From the NCBI GenBank assembly GCA_027886185.1, contig WOAB01000093.1, forward strand, positions 6,262,001 through 6,326,000: 64,000 nucleotides of DNA. The letters run 5' to 3'. This document shows, piece after piece, positions 43,663-55,185 of this stretch. Position 1 is the stretch's first letter. Every line of letters begins with the position of its first letter. The notes under the pieces are model-generated. The model worked only from the letters and a program-made list of their open reading frames with translations. It had not been told where the DNA came from and did not search any database. Made by a program: the position numbers and the translations under genes. Origin of the DNA: Rheum nobile (Eukaryota > Streptophyta > Magnoliopsida > Caryophyllales > Polygonaceae).

Positions 43663-44190
43663 TTTAGTGTACATGGTTATAGTAGAGATGTTTAGCTACA
43701 CGCCGAACAAGTTGTATAGTTTGTATTTGTAGTGAATACACGTACACAAATAAGAATAAAGTTGATATTGTAGAATAACCATATACGTTCTAAAATGTTA
43801 TATGATAACTAAAATTAGGTATGTTTTTGAATTAAATATGTAACTTAGTATATATATAACAATTTATTTTGATTGTTTCCATTTTTATATGTAAAATCAT
43901 CATTATAATAAAATAATTTAATTGTTTAAGTTGATATAATGGTATTTAGAGTCATTTGGTTAACTGATTAACCTCACCGAAATTCCAATCAACTGAGATT
44001 AACAGTTTAGTTCATAGTTATAGAAACTATTAACCGAAGTTTGGTTAACCGACCGTGTCCACCCTACCGCTGGGGCATTCACATCCTTCAAACTTCAAAG
44101 TCCAATTATTTATATTAATTGTTTTTTTAAATAAAAGGAGATAGCGAATGTCAATAATAAATGTAGTATCGTATGCAGAGTTGTTACTAA
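43663..44190. other. AT-rich spacer
   Basis: No gene or element could be supported. The frame at 44148-44336 lies in a Stowaway MITE and its flank. Confidence 0.6.
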
Positions 44191-44192
44191 TA

Positions 44193-44447
44193 CTCCCTCC
44201 ATTAAATTTTTATTGTCGTTTTAGATTCAAAATCTTGTTTAAATTTATTTATCATATTAATAATTTGGACAACGTTTATCATATTTGTCTCTTATATTTA
44301 TTGATTTATTTTTCTCTAATATATAGTACTATTTAATGCATACTCCAATTTTCAATATAATTAAATAGGAATATTTTTGTTAAAAATAAGATTTTCTTAA
44401 TATGTGTTTAAATTGCTAAAAGTATAATTAAAATTTAACAGCGAGAG
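44193..44447. mobile_element. Stowaway-type MITE
   Basis: Starts CTCCCTCCATTAAATTTTTA after TA (44191-44192) and ends GCGAGAG before TA (44448-44449). CTCCCTCC ends with a TA duplication are the Stowaway (Tc1/mariner) signature. The interior matches 44700-44966 in opposite orientation. Confidence 0.75.
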
Positions 44448-44699
44448 TATAATATTGTTGGGAGTACAAAGGCGCTTTAAGCATACTAAATAACCTATTA
44501 AATTGCATGCATAAACTTTATAAATTCAAGCTTAAGGTTTCGAAAAATGATACCATGATTATCTTTTACTTATATTTATACTCCATAATATTTTTGTCAC
44601 TTTAAGATTTTTAGCATTTACTATCCATATCTATGTTTTAATTTTTTATGATTAGTAGTAAGTAGTAACCAATAAGTAGGATAATTGTCCTAAGTAATA

Positions 44700-44966
44700 C
44701 TCCCTCCTTTAATCTTTTATTGTCCTTTTATCAATTTACACACATTGTAAGGAAATCTTATTCTTTACAAAAATACTCTTATTTAATTGTATTGAGAATT
44801 GGAGTATGCATTAAATAGTTTGTATTAGAGAAAAAAGAGTAAAAAATGACTCAATAAATATAGTAAGAAGCAAATATGGTAAATTTGGTGTAAATTATCT
44901 AAAATGACAAATAAATTTGAACAAGTTTTTAAGTCTAAAACGACAATTAACATTTAATGGACGGAG
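44700..44966. mobile_element. Stowaway-type MITE
   Basis: CTCCCTCCTTTAAT at the left and ATTTAATGGACGGAG at the right form the inverted repeat, flanked by TA on both sides (44698-44699, 44967-44968). Same family as 44193-44447, inverted. Confidence 0.85.
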
Positions 44967-45009
44967 TACTCTACTTCGACTGAAAAAAGAGAGTCATTAG
45001 TATACACTA

Positions 45010-45455
45010 CTAGCGTAATTCTCGTGCTAGGCACGGGTTTTTACATCATATATATGTTGAATAAAATATTGTAATAATTATTAAAATTAATCCATGTATC
45101 TAAAAAACAAATCTATAATGTTGATGTTAAAATCAGATTCGAATCATAATTTCGTATCTCAATCATCCATATAATTAGGAAATTTTGGATCTGTATATAA
45201 TTAGAAAATTTTGGATTTGTATATAATTTGGAAATTTTGGATTTATAATATTTGTGATTAACTTGTAATCTTTGTGCTTGATTTGTATTTAAATTAGGAA
45301 GAAATTAGTGATAGATTTAGGATAAAGATTTTTTATTTATAATAAAATTTATTTTTAAAAAGTGAATAAAAAGGAAATGACATGTGACGATTTTAATGAG
45401 GGGATGCCATGTGACATAATTAGGTTCTAGTTTAGTGTATATATATATATAGTAT
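45010..45455 (-). mobile_element. Helitron H1, single copy, minus strand
   Basis: On the minus strand the 3' end is hairpin CCGTGC-CTA-GCACG then ATTACG-CTAG at 45010, with A at 45009 on the plus strand as the expected A|T site. The other end carries the family start (GGTTCTAGTTTAGT on the plus strand) near 45420-45455, where the terminal bases are altered. Confidence 0.75.
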
Positions 45456-45783
45456 ATTACTTGGAAAAGAGCCAAAAAAATATGGAGTACACAAATTAAA
45501 CGAGAGTATGTCTGAAACTTTTTATAGCTTTTACAAAAATGTACAAATGAAGTCTAAAACTACAATGCTAAAAAGAGGTAGTTTTTTTTATAAAAAAAAA
45601 CGAAAAATCACCAAAAATAATTCAAACTTTTACTATAAATAAAAAATAATCTCGAAATTTAAGTCAATTTAAAAATATTTTCAACTTTCAACCAATGAAC
45701 CAAAAATAATATAAATGATTTTTTGGGTTAAAATTCCAGCTAATTTAATTACGTGTACTCGAGGTATTTTCATAGTTGAACGT

Positions 45784-45977
45784 ATAAGTGATTCCTTTTT
45801 GTACAAAATCTATTATTAGGTGTCATGTTGTCATCAATTTAGTAAGAATTTCAACCAAAATATAATTTATATGATTTTTCAAAAAATCATTTATATTATA
45901 TTTTGGTTGAAATTCTTACTAAATTGATGACAACATGACACCTAATAATAGATTTTGTAGAAAAAGGAATCACTTAT
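45784..45977. repeat. Near-perfect 194-bp palindrome
   Basis: The two arms, about 95 bp each, start ATAAGTGATTCC and end GGAATCACTTAT. They are almost exact reverse complements with a tiny loop near 45880. A transcript through it would form a long, almost unbroken hairpin. It may be a foldback MITE. No coding content. Confidence 0.88.
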
Positions 45978-47290
45978 TTTTGCTTTGTTAGTGAAAACTG
46001 ATATTTTTTTGAGATTTTTCCAAAAAAGTAATAAATAAAAGGAGTTAGCTAGAATTTAAATTCAAATAACAAGAGGAGGGGTAAAATTATAGAGTATTTA
46101 AAAGGCAATTTATTAGTAGTAAAATTTAATTTAGGGGAGATGGTTAATTATGTTTAAAAAGGCAAGAGGGTACAAGTCAACTACCTCTTGAATTGGTTGG
46201 ATCTAAGAAGCACTCAAGCAGACAAGCATGCATGGGATTCCTCAATTTGGAAATTCACAATTTTGGCAACTAATTTTCAAAAAAAAATACTATATTTATT
46301 GACTTACTTCAAGTTGTTAAACATATAATTCATCAAATTTGTCGTAACTTAAATTGGCTGCAGTTTCCATAACATGAATTAGTAAAAAACAGTCCATTTT
46401 GTCTAGAATCGTCCCATGAAAACATATATCATATTCTAAAATAACATTTTTATTATGTATTGTAAAAAAAGAAACATATATATATACACGTCGAAGCATC
46501 AAACTATTCGTCCATGCCTATCTTCTCGACTATGGAATTTGACTACACGAGCGTGACACAATCATATATATATACATGTATATAATTAATATAGAAATAA
46601 CATATATATATATATTAACGGTTTTTCTAGTGTGTGTCCATGGGCACATGCTAACAAGCTTAAATAAGAAATTTATCTTTAAAATATCCCTTAATAGAGA
46701 ATTAATAAACCCCAAACAAGATTAAACTAGTGGCTAATCAAATAATTGCCAAAAAAAAAATTTTTAGAGTGTGTCCATGAACACAAGAAAATCATGTACT
46801 AATTAGTTATACAATTATGTTTGAAGTGATAAAGGTGATGAGTTAATCTTTGGACTTCTTACTGTGTGGTTCGTACGTGTTATATATTAAACGAGTTAGC
46901 ATTTTGCCCGATTAGTTGTGTTTCTTCGTTTCTTTCTATCAGTTAGGCCCTATAATAGGTATGAGGAACACTCCGGTAGAACGAAAATTGTGGTAAAATG
47001 AAGATATTAATATGAGACGTTGGATGGAGAGTGATGAATGGATGAATGAATGTGTCATATAGTGGATATGGTATGGGTGAAATTATCAGATCTTTTCAAA
47101 TAAGGTAATTAATAGATATTTTAATTAAAAAAAAATAATTAAGGATATTGTTAGAGGAGAGAGAAAATTATATTTTTTTCCAAAAATCAACACACAATTT
47201 AATTATGCTAATTATTTTAAAATACTAAAAAAGGATAAAATATTCATGAGAGATAAGAACAAAATCAACACACGATCTTCATTCTGCTGA
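45978..47290. other. AT-rich intergenic DNA
   Basis: No gene supported. A segment GCATG(G)GATTCCTCA near 46230 and AATTCATCAAAT near 46326 recur in the same order near 52255 and 52373, hinting at related but diverged sequence. Confidence 0.5.
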
Positions 47291-47319
47291 TACATTTTCT
47301 TCTTGTTCAACAATTTTTC

Positions 47320-48115
47320 AGCGTTTATGAATATCGATCACGTCTTTATGAATATTATTCATGCGTTTATGAATATCGATGGACGTGAATATCTCCACTT
47401 AAAACATGAATATCACTACTTGATTTTTTCAGCGTCCTAATGCTTTGCAAATTTGTAAATTTGTTCTTGTTGCTTTTGTCATTGTTTCTTGAATATCGTT
47501 CATGTTTGTGTGAATATCTTTGTTTAATATGTGGATATCACCAATTAAAGACATGAATACCACAACTTAGAATACGAATATCATCACTTAATAATATATG
47601 AATAACATAATCAATTACACGAATATCATAATCATTGAGTTTGGATCATATGCGGAGCACTCTTCCCGTGCGGACGTGCGGAGCATGCACTTTTGGGTCT
47701 TATTTGTGCACTTTAACGTCTTATTTGTGCACTTTTTCAAAAAAAAAAAAAATAATTTCTTTTTCAAATTTTTTTCCAAGCATTTTTCAACTTTTTTGCA
47801 AAAGTGCACAAATAAGGCCCAAAAGTGCACAAATAAGGCCCTATAGTGCATGTCCGCACGTCCGCACGGAAAGAGTGCTCTGCACCGGAACCGCACTCCA
47901 TAATCAGTTACATGAATATCACACTCAAGTACATGAATAACATAACTCAATTCATGAATATCGATCACTACCAATTACATTAATATTACCACCCAATTAC
48001 ATGAATATTAACACATATTACACGAACATTATCCTCGATATCTTGAATATTACATGAATATCACCATTCAATTCATGAATATCGATCACTACCCAATTCA
48101 TGAATATCGTTTCAA
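47320..48115. repeat. Dispersed short-motif array, ATGAATATC type
   Basis: At least fourteen copies of ATGAATATC or close variants (GAATATCGATCAC, GAATATCACC) are scattered at irregular spacing, interrupted by the MITE at 47652-47883. Flanking sequences near 46985-47040 and 48960-49025 are weakly similar in inverse orientation (GGTAAAA, GTTGGAT or CTTGGAT), suggesting an old non-autonomous DNA element of about 2 kb around it. Confidence 0.6.
47652..47883. mobile_element. MITE with GC-rich inverted ends
   Basis: About 37-bp ends, GCGGAGCACTCTTCCCGTGC... on the left and its inverse on the right, with few mismatches, both containing GTGCGGACGTGCGGA. The next tier inward, CTTATTTGTGCACTTT, occurs twice on each side in inverse orientation. 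The target duplication is not clear, so the superfamily is unassigned. Confidence 0.75.
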
Positions 48116-49020
48116 ATTGGAAGGTAAATACATTACCGAGACATCCCCTTCTTCAAATCCAAATCAAATAAATGCTAACAGCTAATATGTCAAACCTTCC
48201 AAGAACCCTAATTTCGCTTAAGAAACTAACATCGCAAGGATTTCAGAAGCGAAACAATTTCTTGATTTTTGTTGCAGACGAATCATCGACGGCCTCTCTC
48301 TGAATAAGAACACAACAAAAAATCACCATTAATTAGAAGCAATTCATTATCTCGAAACAAAGGAACTGATTCATATATCGGAGAACTACGCAAGCATACA
48401 CAGTCTGAAAGGGACACGAGAAGAAGGAAAGACCAACACGACAATATTAGAATGAAGTGCGAAATGAAGATTAGTCTCGTTTCGCAGAAATTCTTGTCCA
48501 TTCTTCCCACACAACTTGATAAACCCAAGAAACAAAAGCAACTGAGAATAAAAAATTGGGGAATCAAGAGGAAATTGCAAAAAGACGCTACATTCTCGGG
48601 TTAGAATACGAAGAAGACGCTTGCGACGAGAAGCTTCACGGCGAGCCGATGGCGGAGAAAAACCTTCACGGCGAGATGATGGTGGGCGAAACATTCACAG
48701 TGAGACGAAGAAGAGGAACGGGAGGTGAACGAGCGGTTGAAGACGATTCCCAATGAACCGATCTGGAGGCGTCTTCGAGATTTGGGGCTTGATGAGGAGT
48801 CGAACTAGAGGAGAGACTAGGTCAACCGATTAAGAGAAGAGATAACCATTTATGTAAATTTTGGAAAGAGAATGATAAAAGCAAATCCCATAAAATCCGG
48901 TTGAGATATGATCCAGTAGGTGTATTCCATTTTTTTTTTGCACCCATCTAGATTAAATTTGGGCCACTCATTCTTTTCTCATCCAAGGGATATGATTAGT
49001 ATATCCGTTTTACCGTAACT
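48116..49020. other. Non-array part of the same region, weak coding potential
   Basis: A plus-strand frame at 48556-48756 encodes a charged peptide with a repeated EKNLHGE/EKLHGE motif, and minus-strand frames overlap it at 48283-48694. GC content is higher than nearby. This could be a captured gene fragment inside a DNA element. Nothing is recognised. Confidence 0.3.
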
Positions 49021-49046
49021 CATTGTTTCACTAGAACTTAAACACT

Positions 49047-49392
49047 AGTATTTTGAATCACTAAATGCATTTAATAATAAATATTTTATATATAAAAATA
49101 AAAATTTATCTACTAGCTTTTAATATCCATTCATTATTATTTTTCCCTTCAGTCCTTTTAAAATAAAATATCTTTTTATCAATGATCACATTTAAATATA
49201 ATCATTTATTTATTTATTTAGTATTTTGAATCAATAAATGCATTCAATAATAAATAAAAGAAATTTATAAAAAAAAATATTTTCTAGCCTTTAATATCTA
49301 TTCATCATAATCATTTTTTTCCTTCAACTCTAGCTTCTCAAACTCTTTAAAATAAAATATGTATTTATCGATGCTCAAATCTAAATATAATT
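49047..49392 (+). repeat. Tandem duplication, period 173 bp
   Basis: AGTATTTTGAATCA(C/A)TAAATGC starts at 49047 and 49220. The following sequence (CTTTTAATATC, CCTTCA, TTTAAAATAAAATAT) keeps its order in both units with moderate divergence. Confidence 0.8.
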
Positions 49393-51273
49393 TTTTTAAA
49401 TCTATTTATATTTAAATGTGTTTGATTAATATGTTTGCGATATTTTGAGCTTAAACATATTTGTACTATTTGTATTTGATAAGTAACAATTCTTACCTCA
49501 ATTGTTTATGATAAAATGCTAATTCACATGAAAATTATATATTTCGTCAAAACATTTCATATTATGTACCCATTATAAATTGCATCAATACCTTGCTCCA
49601 TTTGTCAATACTTTATTTATGGCCTAATAAGTAATTTTGTCGAACCATTACATTACAAAGCTATTTCTGCCAAATGATCAATAATATCAAAGAACGAATG
49701 AGTGGTACCCATAACCTTCACCCAAATACGACAAAACCTAAACTTCTCACTTACGGATACATTGTCATGATAATGAAATAATTATCATTTTGGGTTTATT
49801 GGTTGGATGTCGAGAATTCAAAATATGTAACCTTATTTTTCGTTCCTTTGTCAATTACAAATTATGTTATAATATCATACTAATCATATTAAACTTGGAT
49901 AACACAATTAATTATAAAAAATTTAACCTAAAGTATGAATTAATATAAATAATATTTTATAGAGAACGAAACAATAGCTTTAAGTAAGGAAAACAAATAA
50001 AAATAATAAGATTTATGCAAAGACAATAGATAGGATTCATATTTACTATCATAAAATGAGTTTAATATGAATTAATAAAAGCCCGGTGTATAACATGTGC
50101 ATGATTGTGGAAAAAGTTAAATATCTTAGAAACTAAATAAAAATGATGTAACTATTCATATTGATGGTAAAATTAAAGTTTTGACATGTTAAGGGATAGT
50201 GGTAGTGGTTACTAATGGCGACAAGCCGATGATAGTATTTACAACTGTCTATACTACATACACAGTTAGCATTAATTTTGTCAGCTAAATGCTTTCAATT
50301 CCCCAAAATTTCCACTATTTCCACCCAAAATAACACAATTAATGCATTTTCATTATTATTGTTATTACAATAAAAATTTGTATATCTATCCTAAATATAA
50401 AGTAATATTTTTATTAATGAATGTTTATATCCAATAGAAAAATTTCATATGATTATAAAAGTGGGCATATATTATTTTCTTTAAGTTTTTGTCATAAAAC
50501 AAACTATGATCAAGTTTATAAATCTAATTTAATATTATAAAAAGTTCAACTCTCAATGTCTTCTGTTATACAACAAAATAAAATTACTCTTTATTTGAAG
50601 TACATAACATAAATACATAAGCAAAATTATTAGAAAACCATTGATTTAAAGATAAACCAATTTTTAACAAAAAAATATACTATATTCAATATTAGTCACA
50701 ATTACAAACGAAATTAATTAATCCATAAATCGCAAATAGAATAAACCCAAAATGTTAGAAAAAATAATCAGACGGGCTCTTATAAAACAAAATAAATATA
50801 CACCATTAATGCAAACTTAATTATTATTTATATATCATAAAAAACAAATAATAATATAATATTCTTCTCCGGCAAAAGTACAACTTCAACCATCTAGTTA
50901 AGCTGAAAAACTAGCTGATGCTAATTATTTAATGTAATAAACTTAACCTAATTAATACATTAGCTGGTGAAAACATGGTAAGAAACACATTTCTAAGTCA
51001 TAACCTATCAACGACTTATGAAAGTATGGTAGCTTGTGGATTATAAGCTAGCTACTAGCTAATTTATTACTAGACAAACGAGTAACAGAAGTTACAAGTA
51101 AAAAAAAAGTTGGATATTTATCACTAAACAAATGATTAACTATACTATCGTCCAAAAATGTAATCAGTTTGTGTTGAAAGATCAACCAACTGTCTCTTTA
51201 TTAAAAAGGGAAAAGAAGAAAGAAAGATAATGATCAATCACTTAATCTAGCTTGCTCAACTCGTTAGAGAGAA
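49393..51273. other. AT-rich intergenic DNA, no feature seen
   Basis: No ORF longer than background, no termini and no clear repeat was found on either strand. Confidence 0.6.
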
Positions 51274-51732
51274 TCTACTATATATTTAATTACGTTACAT
51301 GACACTCATTCATTAAAATTGTCACATGAAATTCTCTCATTAAAATCGTCACATGTCATTTTTTGTTTTTTTTTTCTTCAATTTGTTTAAATAAATCTAA
51401 TTATAAAACAAAGATTATTATCCTAAACTTATCACTCATTTTTTCCTAATTTAAATACAAATCAAGTACAAAGATTACAAGTTAATCACAAAAATTACAA
51501 ATCTAAAATTTCTTAATTATATACAAATCCAAAATTTCCTAATTATATACAGATTCAAAATTCTCTAATTATATGGATGATTGAGATACGAAATTATTGA
51601 TCCAAAATTGATTTTAATATCAATATTATCTAGACCTATTTTTTAATATATAGATTGATTTTAATAATTATTAATATTTTGATTCAATATATATGACGTA
51701 AAAAATCGTACTTGACACGAGGATTACACTAG
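51274..51732 (+). mobile_element. Helitron H1, single compact copy
   Basis: Starts A|TCTACTATATATTTAATTACG, shares CACATGACACTC-like and CCTAAACTTATCACTCATTT segments with the 41-kb array, and ends with a weak hairpin and GGATTACACTAG|T at 51732. It is a useful single-unit reference for the array. Confidence 0.8.
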
Positions 51733-53104
51733 TTTTATATAATTAGAGTGCATCTATATATTAGTAATGTTAGATTACAATAGTTATTGGTAATGCATGA
51801 CTAATAAGATAATTGAAACTTGATATGATGCATACAACTAATGAATCAAACATATGTTTATCAAACAAAACCTTAATGTTTATATAAATCGAGTACTATA
51901 CTTTTTAGGGTTCTTAGTTGGGGCGATAGAGTAAGATTTGAGATTTGTAGGATTTATGCGTTCAAGGCTTTAGTTATGTAGTTCGGCTAATAGTTTTAAA
52001 TTTGTTCGATTCTAAACTGTTTTTTCTCTCTCAAAGTGATAGGTTAGACGTTGAGCAAGTTCAAATATTTAAGTAAGTTTGTAATTTTAGGGATTGATAT
52101 TGTACAATATTTTGGTTGAAAAATAATATAATGAAAAGTAGGATTATATATTTACTTCAAAAGAAAATGAAAAGTAGGATTATTATGAAATGACATGGGT
52201 CAAATTAAACCATGTTTGAACTTGTTGATTGTGGACTTTGGAAAAAGCCAAAAAATGCATGGGATTCCTCAGTTGAAAATATTTTTGGTATCGAAAGTGT
52301 CAACTAAATGTACTAGAGAGTTTGAAATCTTGAGTTTTTGGGACTTCAAATTGCTCAACAGTCAACACCCATATAATTCATCAAATCTCTCACTTCACTA
52401 TGAAAACCAACAACTTGTAATTAACAAAGTTTGAATTTTTTTGGTTAGCTAAATGGCTAGCTAGTTAATTAAACAATGCCCAATGGGTGGACACCATGTG
52501 TACGTGGTGTTGTACTACCTAGCAGTAAAAAAAATTGGGTATACATTTTGAGTCAAAAGAGAGATCTGTTTCCCCCAAATTTGAAGTGAAAACGGAAAAA
52601 CCCAAATCTCGTTTGGGTTAAATTAACAAAACCTTAATTTTTGTCTGCTTGCATGACCTTGGTGTTGGAGCTGCAAGCGTGCAACCAAAGTTATTAAAAT
52701 AAATGGGTTGGTCAAACCCTTGAAATCCAAGCATTTTCCACCTCTGTTTTTGTGACTAATTTCCCCTCTTTCATGATAATCATGCTCATATATTAACAAT
52801 ATTTTTACAAAATGTTATTGGACTAATCTACACTACTACTACTACTACATCTCAAAGGTTAAACAAAAACTTTATCACACCAAAGGCCGGTAGGTCAATA
52901 ATCTGATATATTATTTAGGTATAGTTTATACATTTAAAGTTTAGGTAGAGTCTAACCATTGCCTAAATGTTATAAATCTTATCTCAATCTCTTATAAATA
53001 ATCCATATTGTATCAAATCATGGTTTGTATTCGTGTGTTTTATGAATTTGGACTAGCCATACGCGATTGAGATATTACACATGGGCTGAGCTATAAGAGA
53101 ATAA
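51733..53104. other. AT-rich intergenic DNA
   Basis: No gene supported. The 79-codon frame at 52195-52434 has no recognisable domain. CTA CTA CTA CTA microsatellite near 52833. Confidence 0.5.
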
Positions 53105-53135
53105 CTAGTGCAAAACCCGTATCATGTACGGAATA
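53105..53135 (-). mobile_element. Helitron-type 3' terminus, minus strand
   Basis: On the plus strand A|CTAGTGCAAAACCCGTA, then TACGG. On the minus strand this is a CCGTA/TACGG hairpin (53117-53132) followed after about nine bases by CTAG. The 5' end, expected to the right, was not identified. Confidence 0.5.
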
Positions 53136-55185
53136 TTTTCATCAAGATTGTGTTCTGATGTAGCTATAGTATCATTTATAGTGTATATTTATTCAAACTA
53201 TATTATATTATTATAATACTGTTAAATTTTTATATACTATAATATTGAATAATATTAGTTACAGACTCACAATATTAGTACAAAAGAAGAAAACTTGAAC
53301 AATATTGTTTACACTTGTTATATTAAAAATCTAGCAATTAAAAGAAAAATGATATGTTAAAGTGCTATATTTAGAATATACAACATCAATATATAAATAT
53401 TAATGTATATAAAAAAAAGATACAAAATAAAAGTAAAATATTTAATAAGAATTATGGGTAAGCTTTTTTGTAAAAATGATTTGCTTAATAGAAATTGTGT
53501 TTCATCAATTCAGTGTAAATAATATAAAATTTTAATATAACAATTTATTATCGCAAAATAATTTTTATTAAATGTAAATGATCTAAAAATATATCAAATC
53601 CATTAATTAGTTTCAATGTTTATATAAGTTTTGAGTTATCTTTGTTGAGCAATGAGTTATGTGAAGGCAAAAGTTGGCTAATTTACCCATTACTTTAAAG
53701 ATTGTTGTTTAATAAAATGTAAGCACCTTAAGACCATGAACAAAACAATAGTATAATAAATAATAAAAATTTCTTTCGTATTTTAGAACTTCCTTGTTGA
53801 GCTATAAGAGAATAGTAATATATGACTTACCAGGAAAAAAAAAACAATGACTTAATTGAAGTGGTTGTAACGGAGCATACCATTATGGTAAATGATATTT
53901 TCAAAACATAGACGTTGTTTTTCACACCAAAATATATCTCTACCTCACACTTTTATATTATTTTTACTATAAAACCCTCTCACTTTCTTTCCTTTTTCTT
54001 ATGGAAGAAGGCCCACCTATAAACAAATCCTCCCAACAAAGGCAAATTTATTTTAAAGATTCACTAAACTAACTCATTCTTATTCAAAGATACGGTATGT
54101 GATTATATATATTTTTTTATTATTTATTTCCTTATATTTATCTTTGAAACAATTGTGTTACCAATTTTATCTCACTATAAACCTTTATTAACTAATCTTT
54201 TTTTGGATAAATGAATAAATGCATATCAAAGTCATCCAGAAGAGACATAATGCAAATGAAAGGAGGCTGATTGAATGGCCATTTTGAAATGCGCACTTGT
54301 CGTTCATTTATGGACGTCTAAATCACACAGTCCAACCATAATTTTTTCTCATAAAAATCAAGGCATAAGTATGTTTTTATGTCACATGTTGCTTCCCTTG
54401 CATTATAGATAGAAGTAGTAGTTGCTTCCAATTATGGAAGATTAACATATTATGGGCAATTATGAAGGATAAAATTTGGGAATTAGGTAACCATGTTATA
54501 TATGGGCAAAGATATTTCCATATTATGGGCAAGGATATTATTGTAATTTTAAGGTGTGAAGTTTATTAATTTAGTGTGAAGATTAACATCACCCTTTCAA
54601 AATGGAACCCATCAATTGCAGATCTTTAATTTCTGAGTATTTTAGAGCTTCCTTGTTGTCTAAGCGAGTTAGCCACGACAGTTCTGGAATCCAAAAAAAA
54701 ACAGTTTGCTTAAAGCACAAAATTGAGAGTTTAATCTCCTGTCTGCTGGCTTTCCAGTGTTTTACTCCACCTTTAATTTAGACATCTCAATTCAATAGGC
54801 GAATCTTCCCTTGTTTCCCTCCTCCATTCAACCAAAGAAAACATTATAGAAGCATACTCTTTTTAGGCTGAGTTTGCCACAATAAGAGAACCTTGAAAAT
54901 GATACTTTTCTTACCCTTTCCAAGTTGGGTTTCTGAGTGCAAAAGTTATGTCTTCCACAGATTCATGATATCCATTAAACTGTATGTACAAATCAAAGCT
55001 CCAAAGACAGCATAGAGAACACAATGGTTGAACAAAGGGGACAGATTCCAAAAAACAAAAGAAGAAGAACAACTTCCTACAAGGCTAACCGATTCAAGGA
55101 AAATCTGTCTTCAGTGATATAGAATCACAAAACAAAATGATACAATGGAAAACCTTTACAAGAGGAACAAGTCAGTCTCTATTCT
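53136..55185. other. AT-rich intergenic DNA and 3' flank of the CPBP gene
   Basis: No further gene seen. The base composition rises toward 54600-55185, probably the 3' untranslated and flanking region of the minus-strand gene. The polyadenylation site was not located. Confidence 0.5.

Noticed and set aside
52195..52434. 79-codon plus-strand ORF
   Set aside because: No recognisable domain, no splice context, and only weak similarity of some words to 46.2-46.4 kb.
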